Shown one piece after another: positions 29,572-40,799 of a stretch of DNA of 64,000 nt (position 1 is its first letter; each line of letters begins with the position of its first letter). Made by a program: the position numbers and the translations under genes. The DNA is from Devosia equisanguinis (GTDB lineage Bacteria; Pseudomonadota; Alphaproteobacteria; Rhizobiales; Hyphomicrobiaceae), in NCBI GenBank assembly GCA_945889015.1, contig CAMDBL010000002.1, positions 1 to 64,000 on the forward strand, in the 5' to 3' direction. The notes under the pieces are model-generated. The model was not told the DNA's origin and ran no database searches. It worked only from the letters and a program-made list of their open reading frames with translations.

Positions 29572-30689
29572 GCGGACCGCGCACATATCTCGACTACAAC
29601 GCGACGGCGCCACTGCTGCCGGCCGCGCAAGAGGCGATGGTCGCGGCGCTTGCGCTCGTTGGTAACCCGTCCTCGGTGCACGCGGAGGGTCGCAAGGCGC
29701 GTGACGTCGTCGAGACCGCGCGCGAGCGGGTGGCGCGGCTGATCGGCGCGAAGCCGTCCGAGGTCGTATTCACCAGCGGCGCCGCGGAGGCCAACGCGAC
29801 GGTGATGGCCGGTCCCTGGTCCTGGATCGCCGGCGCCCGCATCGAGCACGAGACGGTGCTTGCGGGCTTGGCACGACCGGACGTCGAGGTGATCGGGCTG
29901 CCGGTCGGTTTGGATGGGGTTGTCGATGTTTCTCCCCGTTCCTTGGTTGGGGAGGGGAGCCGTCGCCTGCTCACGCTCCAACTCGCCAACAACGAGACCG
30001 GGGTGATCCAGCCGGTGGCCGACGCGGCGGCGATGGCGCGCGAGCACGGATACGCGGTCCATTGCGATGCGGTGCAAGGGCTCGGCCGCCTTCCGATCGA
30101 CTTTGCCGCGCTGGGCGTCGATTTCATGAGCCTGTCCGCGCACAAGATTGGCGGTCCCAAGGGAATCGGAGCGCTGGTCGAGCGTGACGGGGCCTCGCTG
30201 CCCGCCTTGATCCCCGGTGGTCAGGAGCGCCGGCGGCGCGGCGGCACCGAGAACGTGGCCGCGATCGTAGGCTTCGGTGCGGCGGCCGAAGCGGCGCAGG
30301 TCGCGCTGGGCGACATGGCGCGCCTCGCCGGCCTGCGCGATCGTCTAGAGCGGGAAATCCGGCAGATCGCCCCTGACGTTGTGATCATAGGCGAGCAGGC
30401 TCGGCGCCTTCCCAACACCTCGTGCTTAGCGTGGCCAGCAATGCGGGCGGAGACGCTGGTGATCCGGCTCGACCTGATGGGGATCGCGGTCAGCGCGGGA
30501 TCGGCCTGCTCCTCTGGCAAGGTCGGCGCGAGCCACGTGCTGGCGGCGATGGGGCTTGACGCGGCTGTCGCGCGCGGCGCGATCCGGGTCAGCCTCGGCC
30601 ACGGCTCGACCGCGGCCGACATCGACAGATTACTCGCCGCGGTCGCAGGGATCGTGGCGCCCGAGAGGTGTCTGGCGCTCGGCGTCTGA
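29568..30689 (+). CDS. Cysteine desulfurase (NifS/IscS-like)
   Basis: TYLDYNATAPLLPAAQEAM; LSAHKIGGPKGIGALVER; VSAGSACSSGKVGASHVL. Confidence 0.92.
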   Translation: MSGPRTYLDYNATAPLLPAAQEAMVAALALVGNPSSVHAEGRKARDVVETARERVARLIGAKPSEVVFTSGAAEANATVMAGPWSWIAGARIEHETVLAGLARPDVEVIGLPVGLDGVVDVSPRSLVGEGSRRLLTLQLANNETGVIQPVADAAAMAREHGYAVHCDAVQGLGRLPIDFAALGVDFMSLSAHKIGGPKGIGALVERDGASLPALIPGGQERRRRGGTENVAAIVGFGAAAEAAQVALGDMARLAGLRDRLEREIRQIAPDVVIIGEQARRLPNTSCLAWPAMRAETLVIRLDLMGIAVSAGSACSSGKVGASHVLAAMGLDAAVARGAIRVSLGHGSTAADIDRLLAAVAGIVAPERCLALGV

Positions 30690-30752
30690 CACCCAACTGA
30701 AACACCAACGGCGTCCGCCGCGAAGCGTCGGACACCGGCACAGGAGAAGACG

Positions 30753-32221
<1,469 letters not shown>

Positions 32222-32222
<1 letters not shown>

Positions 32223-32632
32223 TGTGGCTTGCAGTTTTTGGCAACGATTGTATCGGATGCGGGTTGCCGAGATGGTGGCCGAGCTGGCTCTACCCCTACG
32301 GGAGCCTCGTACCCTCCATAAGAATCGATGAGTTGTGGATGGCAATGCCTGCGATCAGCCTCGTCGCGACGGCATTGTTGACGATCGCGTGGAGAAAATT
32401 GCGGCGACGTCGGCATGATGCAAATGCTATGGAGGGAGCATATGCATCGATCGCGGAAGCTATTCTGGCGATGAACGAGAAGGTGGAAAATCTGGTTCTG
32501 GAGCAGCTTCGGGCGATCCGTTCGGATATCGCCAAGCTCGGTGACGACATTCGCGAAGGGCGAGCACGCGCAAGCAGCTTCGCAGCTTGGTCGATGAAGG
32601 CGACCTGGCCACGCCGAGTGCCGATTCTCTGA
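32222..32632 (+). CDS. Hypothetical membrane/coiled-coil ORF inserted between sufB and sufC, possibly degenerate
   Basis: ATG overlaps sufB stop; internal MNEKVENLVLEQLRAIRSDIAKLGDDIRE resembles a small coiled-coil family, then out-of-family tail. Confidence 0.35.
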
Positions 32633-33034
32633 GGTCACTGGTACAAAATCCTTTGCTGCCGATGTCGCAAAGCGGCGACGCCTTCGACGATGCGCCGATC
32701 GGCATGACGCGACAGGCGTTGCCCAAATTCCAGCCACCCGCCGGATGTCCTGACAACCTAACTCGTTACACAGGCTCAAAAACCGGGCATGCCCGATTTT
32801 TCCTCAAGCGAAAAAAAGTTGTGCGGGTACGGGACTCCGCGACGAAAGTTGTGTAGCTTGTCGGCCACTGCGGGGTCGTTAACCAAGTGTTGACGACTTT
32901 GACGAAGGCCCTGCGAATTGTTCTTCGCGAGGTAGCTCTTTGCAAAGTGGTGACGAGCAGGGTCGTGAGGGGGGAAACGGTCGTAAGCTGCGGGCGGCCA
33001 CGTCGCGCGGCACGTTAGCCCAAGGGAGAGGAAG

Positions 33035-33304
33035 ATGCGTGACATGTTGGACGCCGGCGTTGCGATCAAGAGTGCGCGGTTGACCAGGGCCTTGGACGAG
33101 GCCGAGTGCCGCCGTCGCAATGCGCTGTCGGCGACCAAGCCCGGCCTCCATATCGGCCAGGGCGATACCGTCACTGTTCTCGAGACCTTCGGGACCGGCG
33201 AGGCGTTCCTCGTCGAGTTCAAGAAGACCAAGACCTCCAATCCCGACGCCTGCGATTGGCTCGGAGTGCTCTATCCCGCCGAGATCGAGATCCGCGCGGA
33301 ATAA
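33035..33304 (+). CDS. Small hypothetical protein, DUF4926-like core
   Basis: GQGDTVTVLETFGTGEAFLVEFKK; preceded by GGGAGAGGAAG RBS-like sequence. Confidence 0.45.
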   Translation: MRDMLDAGVAIKSARLTRALDEAECRRRNALSATKPGLHIGQGDTVTVLETFGTGEAFLVEFKKTKTSNPDACDWLGVLYPAEIEIRAE

Positions 33305-33411
33305 GCGAGCACAGAGATCGACTGGCGCGCCCGACATTTTTTCGCGGGCCCCAGCGCTTCTAGACTTCCACGTCACGTGAGACCGCGCAATGCGCGAGTC
33401 CTGACAGACAT

Positions 33412-33455
33412 CAGCGGCGCCGGTGGTCCAAACGTGATCCACCGCGCCGCTTTTT
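33412..33455 (+). terminator. Rho-independent terminator
   Basis: AGCGGCGCcGGTGGtccaaacgtgatCCACCgCGCCGCTttttt. Confidence 0.7.
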
Positions 33456-33624
33456 GACGTTCTGTCCTGTAGACCCTATGAGAACCGCGCATTGATTTGG
33501 CGAATGTGCGAGGGGCCTGATGACAAGGCCGTGGAAAAACCCTATCTGTCACCTCAAGATTTGAGGGAGCCGCTGGAACGCCGGGATTCCGGTGCTGGGC
33601 TCCCGTAGTGTCGGGGAATGTGGA

Positions 33625-34380
33625 ATGCTGGAGATCAAGAACCTTCACGTGCGCCTCGCGGACGAGGACAAGCCGATCATCAAGGGCCTGTCGCTCACCG
33701 TGCCGAAGGGTGAAGTCCACGCGATCATGGGGCCGAACGGCTCGGGTAAGTCGACGCTCGCCTACGTTCTGGCAGGCCGCGCGGACTACGTGGTGACCGA
33801 TGGCGATATTCTGTGGAATGGCAAGTCGATCCTGGATCTTTCGCCCGACGAGCGGGCGGCCGAGGGCGTGTTCCTCGCCTTCCAGTATCCGTTGGAGATC
33901 CCGGGCGTCGCTGGCCTGACGTTCCTGCGCACCGCCACCAACGCGCTTAAGAAGAAGCGCGGGGAGACCGAGCTGACCACGCCTGAGTTCATGAAACTCG
34001 TGCGAGAGAGGGCGGCCAAGCTCAACATCGACATGGACATGCTGAAGCGGCCGGTGAACGTCGGCTTCTCCGGCGGCGAGAAGAAGCGATCCGAGATCCT
34101 GCAGATGGCGCTGCTCGAGCCGACGTTGTGTGTGCTGGACGAGACGGACTCGGGCCTCGATATCGACGCCCTGAAGGTGGTCTCGGACGGCGTCAACGCG
34201 CTGCGCTCGAAGGACCGCGCGATGGTCGTGATCACGCATTACCAGCGGCTGCTCGATCATATCGTGCCCGATAAGGTGCATGTGCTCGCACACGGCGCGA
34301 TCCAGCGCAGCGGCGGCAAGGAATTGGCGCTCGAGCTGGAGAAATCGGGCTACGCGGAGTTCAGCGGCAAGGCGGCGTAG
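33625..34380 (+). CDS. sufC: Fe-S cluster assembly ATPase SufC
   Basis: IMGPNGSGKSTLAYVLAGR; FSGGEKKRSEILQM; VLDETDSGLDIDALK. Confidence 0.97.
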   Translation: MLEIKNLHVRLADEDKPIIKGLSLTVPKGEVHAIMGPNGSGKSTLAYVLAGRADYVVTDGDILWNGKSILDLSPDERAAEGVFLAFQYPLEIPGVAGLTFLRTATNALKKKRGETELTTPEFMKLVRERAAKLNIDMDMLKRPVNVGFSGGEKKRSEILQMALLEPTLCVLDETDSGLDIDALKVVSDGVNALRSKDRAMVVITHYQRLLDHIVPDKVHVLAHGAIQRSGGKELALELEKSGYAEFSGKAA

Positions 34381-34383
34381 GGC

Positions 34384-34481
34384 GTAGGATGGGTGTCCCT
34401 GTCCGTGCCGCCGTAACCCGGCAGACTACGACACACATGCGATGGGTGAGTTCGCGAAGGCACGGCGTCACCCAACCTACG
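34384..34481. repeat. REP-like palindromic element between sufC and sufD
   Basis: gtaggatGGGTG..., GGGTGA...TCACCC (34444-34473), shares CCCAACCTACG with the copy at 25389-25399. Confidence 0.5.
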
Positions 34482-34552
34482 AACTGCGAGATGCAACGGC
34501 ACATCGACTTCCCGCGCCGGTCCGCCGGACGGGTTCAGCCGAGGCAAGCGAG

Positions 34553-35878
34553 ATGAACGTGGCGGTGATGCGAACCAAGGTCGAGCAGGCGCTGTCGGAC
34601 AATTTCGAGGCGGTGGCGGAGCAGTTGCCCGGTGGCAAGGCGGTTTCCGAGGTGCGCCGCAAGGCGATCGGTCGCTTTGCAGAACTCGGCCTGCCGCACC
34701 GGCGTATCGAGGAGTGGAAGTACACCGACCTGCGCGCTGCGCTTAAGGATGTCGCGCTGCCCGCCGTCGGCGATGCGACCAGGATCACCATCGCCGACGT
34801 CATCGTAGCGATGGGACCGCTGGAGGGGATCGACGCCTACCGGGTGACGTTCGTCAACGGCACCTACCGGCCGGAGCTGTCCAACATCAAGGGCGCGGCC
34901 GGACTCGAGATGAAGCCGCTCGCGGGCGCGCTCGCCGATGCACAGGACAAGGTCGGCGAGAATCTGACCCGGTTCGGCGGCCCCGGTGACGATGTCCTGA
35001 TCGCCCTCAATACAGCCTACATGACTGACGGCGCCGTGCTGCGCATCGCGCCGGGCAAGGCGCTGGCGAAGCCGCTGCTCGTGCTGTTCGTGCGCGCGGG
35101 CAGTGAGCGCCGCCTGATCGCGACCCGCAACATGATCAGTGTCGGCAGGGGCGCGAGCGCCACCATCGTCGAGGCCTTCCTGACGTTGCCGGGAGCGGCG
35201 GGCGCAGGCCAGGCCAACACCGCGACCGAGATCGTCGTCGGCGAGGGTGCAGCCGTCAGCCACGTCAAATGCGCACTGGAAGCCGGTGCGGTGCACCTCG
35301 CCAGCAGCGTGATTGCGCTCGATACGAACGCGACCTATCGCGGCTTCCAGCTCACCGCCGGGCCCGCGCTCGCCCGCAACCAGATCTTCGCGACGTTCAA
35401 CGGCGAGGGCGGCAAGCTCGATCTGTCCGGGGCGTTCCTCGGCCGCGGCGGCGACCACATCGACTCGACGCTGGTGGTCGACCACGCGGTGCCCCGCTGC
35501 GAGAGCCGCGAACTCTACAAGGGCGTGCTCGACGACGAGGCCAAGGGCGAGTTCCAAGGCAAGGTCATCGTCCGGCCGCACGCGCAGAAGTCCGACGGCA
35601 AGCAGATGGCGCAGGCATTGATGCTGTCACCGGATGCGGAGTTCGATAGCAAGCCCGAGCTCGAGATCTACGCCGACGACGTCGTCTGCGGCCACGGCAG
35701 CACCTCCGCCGAGATCGACGACGACCACCTGTTCTATTGCAAGTCGCGCGGCATTCCCGAGCAGCAGGCTCGTGCACTGCTGACCGAGGCGTTCGTCGGC
35801 GAGGCGATCGAGAAGGTCGAGAACGAGGCCGTGCGCGAGGCGCTGATGTCGATGGCGCGCCAGTGGCTGAAGCCGTGA
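34553..35878 (+). CDS. sufD: Fe-S cluster assembly protein SufD
   Basis: RRIEEWKYTDLRAAL; HVDSTLVVDHAVPRCESRELYKGVLDDEAKGEFQGKVIV-type motif; VCGHGSTSAEIDDDHLFYCKSRGI. Confidence 0.95.
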   Translation: MNVAVMRTKVEQALSDNFEAVAEQLPGGKAVSEVRRKAIGRFAELGLPHRRIEEWKYTDLRAALKDVALPAVGDATRITIADVIVAMGPLEGIDAYRVTFVNGTYRPELSNIKGAAGLEMKPLAGALADAQDKVGENLTRFGGPGDDVLIALNTAYMTDGAVLRIAPGKALAKPLLVLFVRAGSERRLIATRNMISVGRGASATIVEAFLTLPGAAGAGQANTATEIVVGEGAAVSHVKCALEAGAVHLASSVIALDTNATYRGFQLTAGPALARNQIFATFNGEGGKLDLSGAFLGRGGDHIDSTLVVDHAVPRCESRELYKGVLDDEAKGEFQGKVIVRPHAQKSDGKQMAQALMLSPDAEFDSKPELEIYADDVVCGHGSTSAEIDDDHLFYCKSRGIPEQQARALLTEAFVGEAIEKVENEAVREALMSMARQWLKP

Positions 35879-35927
35879 TGACGTATCCGATCCGACGAGG
35901 CTCTATCGGCGGAGTGGAAGGAACGAG

Positions 35928-37178
35928 ATGACACCCGTGACGGCGACTGCACAGACCGCGCCCTACGACGTCGAGCGGATTCGCGCCGACTTCCCGATCC
36001 TGTCGCGCCAAGTCTACAGCAAACCGCTCGTCTATCTCGACAACGGCGCCTCCGCGCAAAAGCCCGCCGTCGTCATCGAGGCGATGGACAAGGCGTACCG
36101 TGAGGAATACGCCAACGTGCATCGCGGCCTGCACTGGCTCTCCAATACCGCAACCGCAAAATTCGAGGCGGCGCGCGAGACGGCGGCCAAATTCCTCAAC
36201 GCGCCCTCGACCGACGAGATCATCTTCACCCGCAATGCGACCGGCGCCATCAACCTGGTCGCCTCCTCGTTCGGCGGCATGGTGGTCGGCGAGGGCGACG
36301 AGATCGTGCTGTCGGTGATGGAGCACCACTCCAACATCGTCCCCTGGCACTATCACCGCGAGCGGCGCGGCGCCGTGCTGAAGTGGGCGCCGATCGCCGA
36401 CAATGGCGAGCTGATGCTGGACGAGCTCGAGAAGCTGCTGACGCCGCGCACGAAGATCATCGCGATCACGCAGATGTCGAATGTGCTCGGCACGGTGACG
36501 CCGATCAAGGACATCGTGCGTATGGCGCACACGCGCGGTATCGCAGTGCTGGTCGACGGCAGTCAGGCAGCGGTGCACATGCCGGTCGATGTGCAGGATC
36601 TCGGCTGCGATTTCTATGTGCTGACCGGACACAAGGTCTACGGACCGACCGGCATCGGCGTGCTTTACGGCAAGAAGAAGCATCTCGACGCGATGCCGCC
36701 CTACGAAGGTGGTGGCGAGATGATCGAGCATGTCGGCATGGACCGCATCACCTACGGAGTGACTCCGCACAAGTTCGAGGCGGGCACGCCCGCGATCGTC
36801 GAGGCGGTCGGGCTCGACGCGGCGATGACCTACATGATGCAGGTGGGGCGGGAGCGCATCGCAGCCTACGAGGCCTCTCTCTCTGCCTACGCGCACGAGC
36901 GGCTTTCCGCGCTCAACTGGCTGACGATCCACGGCCGCGCGCCGGGCAAGGGCGCCATCGTCTCGTTCAGCATCGAGGGCCTGCACCCCCACGACATCTC
37001 GACGATCATCGACCGCTCGGGCGTGGCGGTGCGCGCCGGCCATCACTGCGCGCAGCCGCTGATGCAGCGGCTCGGCGTGCCGGCGACCTGCCGCGCATCG
37101 CTGGCCATGTACAACACCAAGGCCGAGGTCGACGCACTGGCGGAAGCGCTGGTGAAGGCCCGGTCGTTCTTTTCTTGA
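35928..37178 (+). CDS. sufS: Cysteine desulfurase SufS
   Basis: VYLDNGASAQKPAVVIEAM; FTRNATGAINLVA; LTGHKVYGPTGIGVLYG; VRAGHHCAQPLM. Confidence 0.96.
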   Translation: MTPVTATAQTAPYDVERIRADFPILSRQVYSKPLVYLDNGASAQKPAVVIEAMDKAYREEYANVHRGLHWLSNTATAKFEAARETAAKFLNAPSTDEIIFTRNATGAINLVASSFGGMVVGEGDEIVLSVMEHHSNIVPWHYHRERRGAVLKWAPIADNGELMLDELEKLLTPRTKIIAITQMSNVLGTVTPIKDIVRMAHTRGIAVLVDGSQAAVHMPVDVQDLGCDFYVLTGHKVYGPTGIGVLYGKKKHLDAMPPYEGGGEMIEHVGMDRITYGVTPHKFEAGTPAIVEAVGLDAAMTYMMQVGRERIAAYEASLSAYAHERLSALNWLTIHGRAPGKGAIVSFSIEGLHPHDISTIIDRSGVAVRAGHHCAQPLMQRLGVPATCRASLAMYNTKAEVDALAEALVKARSFFS

Positions 37179-37189
37179 GGCTGGTGGCT

Positions 37190-37729
37190 ATGGACGACGG
37201 CAAGACGGCCCATCACGCAAGCCCGCTTCCGCCCGAGGCGGAGGCCGATCTGGCCGTGTCGCCCGGTCGGGCACCCAGACCCGTCGTCGGTGGGATGCCA
37301 GGAATGGAGACCGGTATGACCAGTACGGAGATGTCGGGCGACGGTTCGTCCCCGCGCCCGGTTGCGCCACCGGTCGCCGACGGCGGCACGCCGGTTCCAG
37401 GCTCGGTGCTGTCGCAGGAGGAGTTGGAGCAGCTTACCGCCGACATCGTCGGGGCGCTGAAGACGGTCTATGATCCCGAGATCCCGTCCGACATCTACGA
37501 GCTCGGCCTGATCTACAAGATCGACATCGACGACGACCGCAACGTCACCGTCGAGATGACGCTGACCGCGCCCGGCTGCCCGGTCGCCGGCGAGATGCCG
37601 ATCTGGGTCGAGAACGCGGTCAATGCGGTGCCGGGCGTGGCGGGCACCAAGGTCACGCTCACTTTCGATCCGCCCTGGGACCAAAGCCGCATGTCCGACG
37701 AGGCACGGCTGGCGCTGAACATGTTCTGA
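37190..37729 (+). CDS. sufT: SufT/DUF59 (MIP18-like) protein with disordered N-terminus
   Basis: DIVGALKTVYDPEIPSDIYELGLIYKIDIDDDRNVTVEMTLTAPGCPVAGEMP. Confidence 0.88.
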   Translation: MDDGKTAHHASPLPPEAEADLAVSPGRAPRPVVGGMPGMETGMTSTEMSGDGSSPRPVAPPVADGGTPVPGSVLSQEELEQLTADIVGALKTVYDPEIPSDIYELGLIYKIDIDDDRNVTVEMTLTAPGCPVAGEMPIWVENAVNAVPGVAGTKVTLTFDPPWDQSRMSDEARLALNMF

Positions 37730-37833
37730 GGGCGCGAGGCTGCGCAGCGATCATGCCTCCGGGCCGGCCGGCATTGCTCCGGAGGCGGCAGCGGATCATA
37801 CTCGGCCGGGTCCAGGATGGATGAGAGTGTCCG

Positions 37834-38394
37834 ATGCTGAACCGCAAGCCACGCGCCGCTACGTATGCCGATATCGAGGCCCTGCCCCCGAACATGGTCG
37901 GCGAGATCCTCTATGGTGCTCTGCATGCGCACCCGCGGCCAGTGCCTCGCCATTCGGTTGCCTCTCACGAGTTGCAACTCGAGATAGGTTCGCCATTCGG
38001 GCGTGGTCGTGGTGGCCCCGGCGGCTGGATCTTCATGGTCGAGCCGGAGCTGCACCTGGGGCCCCACGTCGTCGTGCCCGACATCGCCGGTTGGAAGCGC
38101 GAGCGGCTGACGCCGTTTCCCGAGACCGCCTATATCGCGACGCCGCCGGACTGGCTGTGCGAGGTGCTGTCTCCCTCGACCCATCAGATCGACCGCACCG
38201 ATAAGCTCTCCGTCTATGCCGAGTACGGTGTGAAACACTGCTGGTATGTCGATCCGCTGGCGCGAACGCTCGAGGTTCTGGCGCTGACCGGCACGAAGTG
38301 GACCATCGCTGCGACCTTCAAGAACGACGATCCCGTGACCGCGCCGCCCTTCGAGGTGCACACGTTCAAGCTGGACGTGCTGTGGGTGGATTGA
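37834..38394 (+). CDS. Uma2 family endonuclease-like protein (DUF820)
   Basis: ATYADIEALPPNMVGEILYGALH; VVPDIAGWKRERL; PDWLCEVLSPSTHQIDRTDKLSVYAEYGVKHCWYVDP. Confidence 0.88.
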   Translation: MLNRKPRAATYADIEALPPNMVGEILYGALHAHPRPVPRHSVASHELQLEIGSPFGRGRGGPGGWIFMVEPELHLGPHVVVPDIAGWKRERLTPFPETAYIATPPDWLCEVLSPSTHQIDRTDKLSVYAEYGVKHCWYVDPLARTLEVLALTGTKWTIAATFKNDDPVTAPPFEVHTFKLDVLWVD

Positions 38395-38624
38395 GGCCGG
38401 CCGCAGAGAAGACGCGCGTTTCGTGTCGGAGGGCCGACAGACCCAGACATGGCAGACCGCTGGACCGTCGGAGCCCGCGCGGCAGGAGCAGAGCCGCCCT
38501 CGTTCCGACGTACGGCGAGCTGGATGCAACGGCATCTCCACCTCTTGCTGTACCGGAGCCCGCTGGAACATAGTGGCCACGTGCAGCCGCCTTGCGGCGC
38601 TACCTCACATCCGGAGACCCCATC

Positions 38625-39302
38625 ATGGGCACACGCCTCTCGTTTCCGCGTCCCGACGGCAAGCAGGCCGAGGGCTACCTCGCCAAGGCCGGGCGCGCCA
38701 ATGCACCGGCGGTCATCGTCATTCAGGAGTGGTGGGGCCTGCAAGACCAGATCACCGGCATCGCCGACCGTTTTGCGGCGGCCGGCTACGAGGCGCTGGC
38801 ACCAGACCTCTACTCGGGCGTCGTCGTGCCCTATCACGACAAGGACGCGGCCGGTAAAGAGATGGGTTCGCTCAACTTCCTCGACGCGACCGATCAGACC
38901 GTGCGCGGCGCGGCGCAGTTCCTCAAGAGGACGGGCGTCAAGGTCGGTCTCACCGGCTTCTGCATGGGCGGCGCGTTGACCATTCTGGGTGCTGCACGCA
39001 TCCCCGAGATCACTGCGGCCGTCTGCTTCTACGGCCTGCCGCCCGAGACCGTCGCCAAGCCTGCCGACGTCAAGGTGCCATTGCAGGGGCATTTCGCGTC
39101 GAAGGACGACTGGTGCACGCCCGATGCCGTGAAGCAGTTCGAGGCGGGGCTGAAGGCTGCCGGCAAGAGCTACGAGTTCTTCAGCTACGACAGCGACCAC
39201 GGCTTCGTGAACGAGCAGCGGCTCGAGGTCCACGACCGGGTCGCCGGCGAGCAGGCCTGGGAGCGCACGCTCGGCTTCTGGAAGAAGCATCTGGGCGGTT
39301 GA
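38625..39302 (+). CDS. Dienelactone hydrolase family protein
   Basis: AVIVIQEWWGLQDQITGIADRFAAAGYEALAPDLY; LTGFCMGGALTI. Confidence 0.92.
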   Translation: MGTRLSFPRPDGKQAEGYLAKAGRANAPAVIVIQEWWGLQDQITGIADRFAAAGYEALAPDLYSGVVVPYHDKDAAGKEMGSLNFLDATDQTVRGAAQFLKRTGVKVGLTGFCMGGALTILGAARIPEITAAVCFYGLPPETVAKPADVKVPLQGHFASKDDWCTPDAVKQFEAGLKAAGKSYEFFSYDSDHGFVNEQRLEVHDRVAGEQAWERTLGFWKKHLGG

Positions 39303-39417
39303 GCATACGCCCCCTCCCCTTGCGGGGAGGGGCAAGGGGAGGGGGAATCCCTCCGCCAGTTGGGCGCGAAGGCCCCCGGCCCATCCCCCGCAGAGGGGAT
39401 GGGCGTACGTCCCCCGT

Positions 39418-40482
39418 TTAATTCAACCTCAGCTCCAGGATGAGCGCGGGATCGGGTTTCAACTCGCCGCGCTCGACCTTCTTGACGATGTCCGTCAGCG
39501 CGGCATTCGCCCGGCAGGGCATGCCGAATTTCGCACCCTCGCGGACGATGTAGCCGTTGAGGAACTCGATCTCGGTGCGCCGGCCCTTCTGCATGTCCTG
39601 GGCGAGCGAGGGCCGCTGCGTCGGCGCGGTGCGCTTGCTGTCGCGGATGCGGATCGCGTCGCATTCGGCCTTCGCCGCCGCATCGCCCTCGCCGGCCTTG
39701 GCCAGCACCTCGGTCGGGACGTGCATCACCTCCTCGTACTCGTAGCCGAGCGCCTGGCCGACGCGCACGGCCTCCGCACCGAGCCGGTTCGTGAACTGGC
39801 GGAGTTGGTCGTGCTCGATGATGGCGCGTCCCGGCAGTCCGGTCGCCGCCGACATGCCGTTGCCCATGCAGTTGGTGACGAGCTTCGACCAGCGCTCGCC
39901 CCAAAGGTTGGAGGTGACCGTCGCGCTGTCGGCGGTGCCGACGAGTCGACAAACCTCGCGCGCGCGATCGGTGACGCGGCCGTGCACCTCGCCGACGCGG
40001 AACACCGTGTGCTTGTCGCCGCCTTTGCCGGCGCCGCGGTGCACCAGCCCGGGCTCGGGCAGGTTGACCATGATCGAGGAGGCGACGCAGCCGAGCGTCT
40101 TGCCCCAGCCGACCACACCCGCGACGACCTCCTCGTTCATGCAGTTCTGCAGCGAGACGACAAAACCGTCGGGTGCGAGATATTGAGCGATCATCGTGGT
40201 CGCCCAGGCGTTGTCGTAGGATTTGACGCAGATGAACGCGATGTCGACGGGCCGCTCCTTGGAAAGCTGCTGCAGCTCGGTGATGTGCAGCGCGCGCACC
40301 TTCGGCACATGCAGCTCGGGGACGTCCATCGCGTGGGTGATGCGCATGCCGTGGGTGCGGAGCTGCTCGACATTCTCCGGCCACGCATCGACGAAGGTGA
40401 CGTCCTCGCCCGCTGCCGCCATGTGTCCGCCAGCGTATCCGCCGACCGCGCCCGCGCCGACCACCACGATCTTCTTGCCCAT
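39418..40482 (-). CDS. Ketopantoate reductase (PanE/ApbA) family protein
   Basis: KKIVVVGAGAVGGYAGGHMAAAGEDVTFVD; CVKSYDNAWATTMI; LWGERWSKLVTNCMGNGM. Confidence 0.88.
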   Translation of the reverse strand: MGKKIVVVGAGAVGGYAGGHMAAAGEDVTFVDAWPENVEQLRTHGMRITHAMDVPELHVPKVRALHITELQQLSKERPVDIAFICVKSYDNAWATTMIAQYLAPDGFVVSLQNCMNEEVVAGVVGWGKTLGCVASSIMVNLPEPGLVHRGAGKGGDKHTVFRVGEVHGRVTDRAREVCRLVGTADSATVTSNLWGERWSKLVTNCMGNGMSAATGLPGRAIIEHDQLRQFTNRLGAEAVRVGQALGYEYEEVMHVPTEVLAKAGEGDAAAKAECDAIRIRDSKRTAPTQRPSLAQDMQKGRRTEIEFLNGYIVREGAKFGMPCRANAALTDIVKKVERGELKPDPALILELRLN

Positions 40483-40605
40483 CAGCGATCTCCCGACTGC
40501 ATTTTGACCGGAAAGCTACCTCGCCTGAGGTCGGTGACCAAGCCGGAACGATGCCGCGCGGGCAACCTCTGTCCGACTGTCGCGTTGGTTGGTCAGGAGG
40601 TTCCC

Positions 40606-40782
40606 ATGACCGGCTGGATGTGGATACTCGTGACAGTCATCGGTGTCGCCTTGCTCGGCCTCGCGTTGGCGTATGGTACGCACCAGACCAATGTATTCCG
40701 GCGCAACCCCAGGAACGTGCGTCGCACCGAGGAGGCGACAAGGCGCCTCCAGCGAGAGAATGAGCAGGCTGACGGGTCATAG
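40606..40782 (+). CDS. Small single-TM hypothetical protein
   Basis: MTGWMWILVTVIGVALLGLALAYGTHQTNVF...; RBS-like aggagg upstream. Confidence 0.65.
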   Translation: MTGWMWILVTVIGVALLGLALAYGTHQTNVFRRNPRNVRRTEEATRRLQRENEQADGS

Positions 40783-40799
40783 TCGGCTCGGTTCGACGG

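Noticed and set aside
39303-39417. cccctccccttgcggggaggggcaaggggaggggg spacer as a regulatory element
   Set aside because: Lies between convergent genes and is the common GC-rich hairpin type; terminator or dispersed repeat is sufficient explanation.
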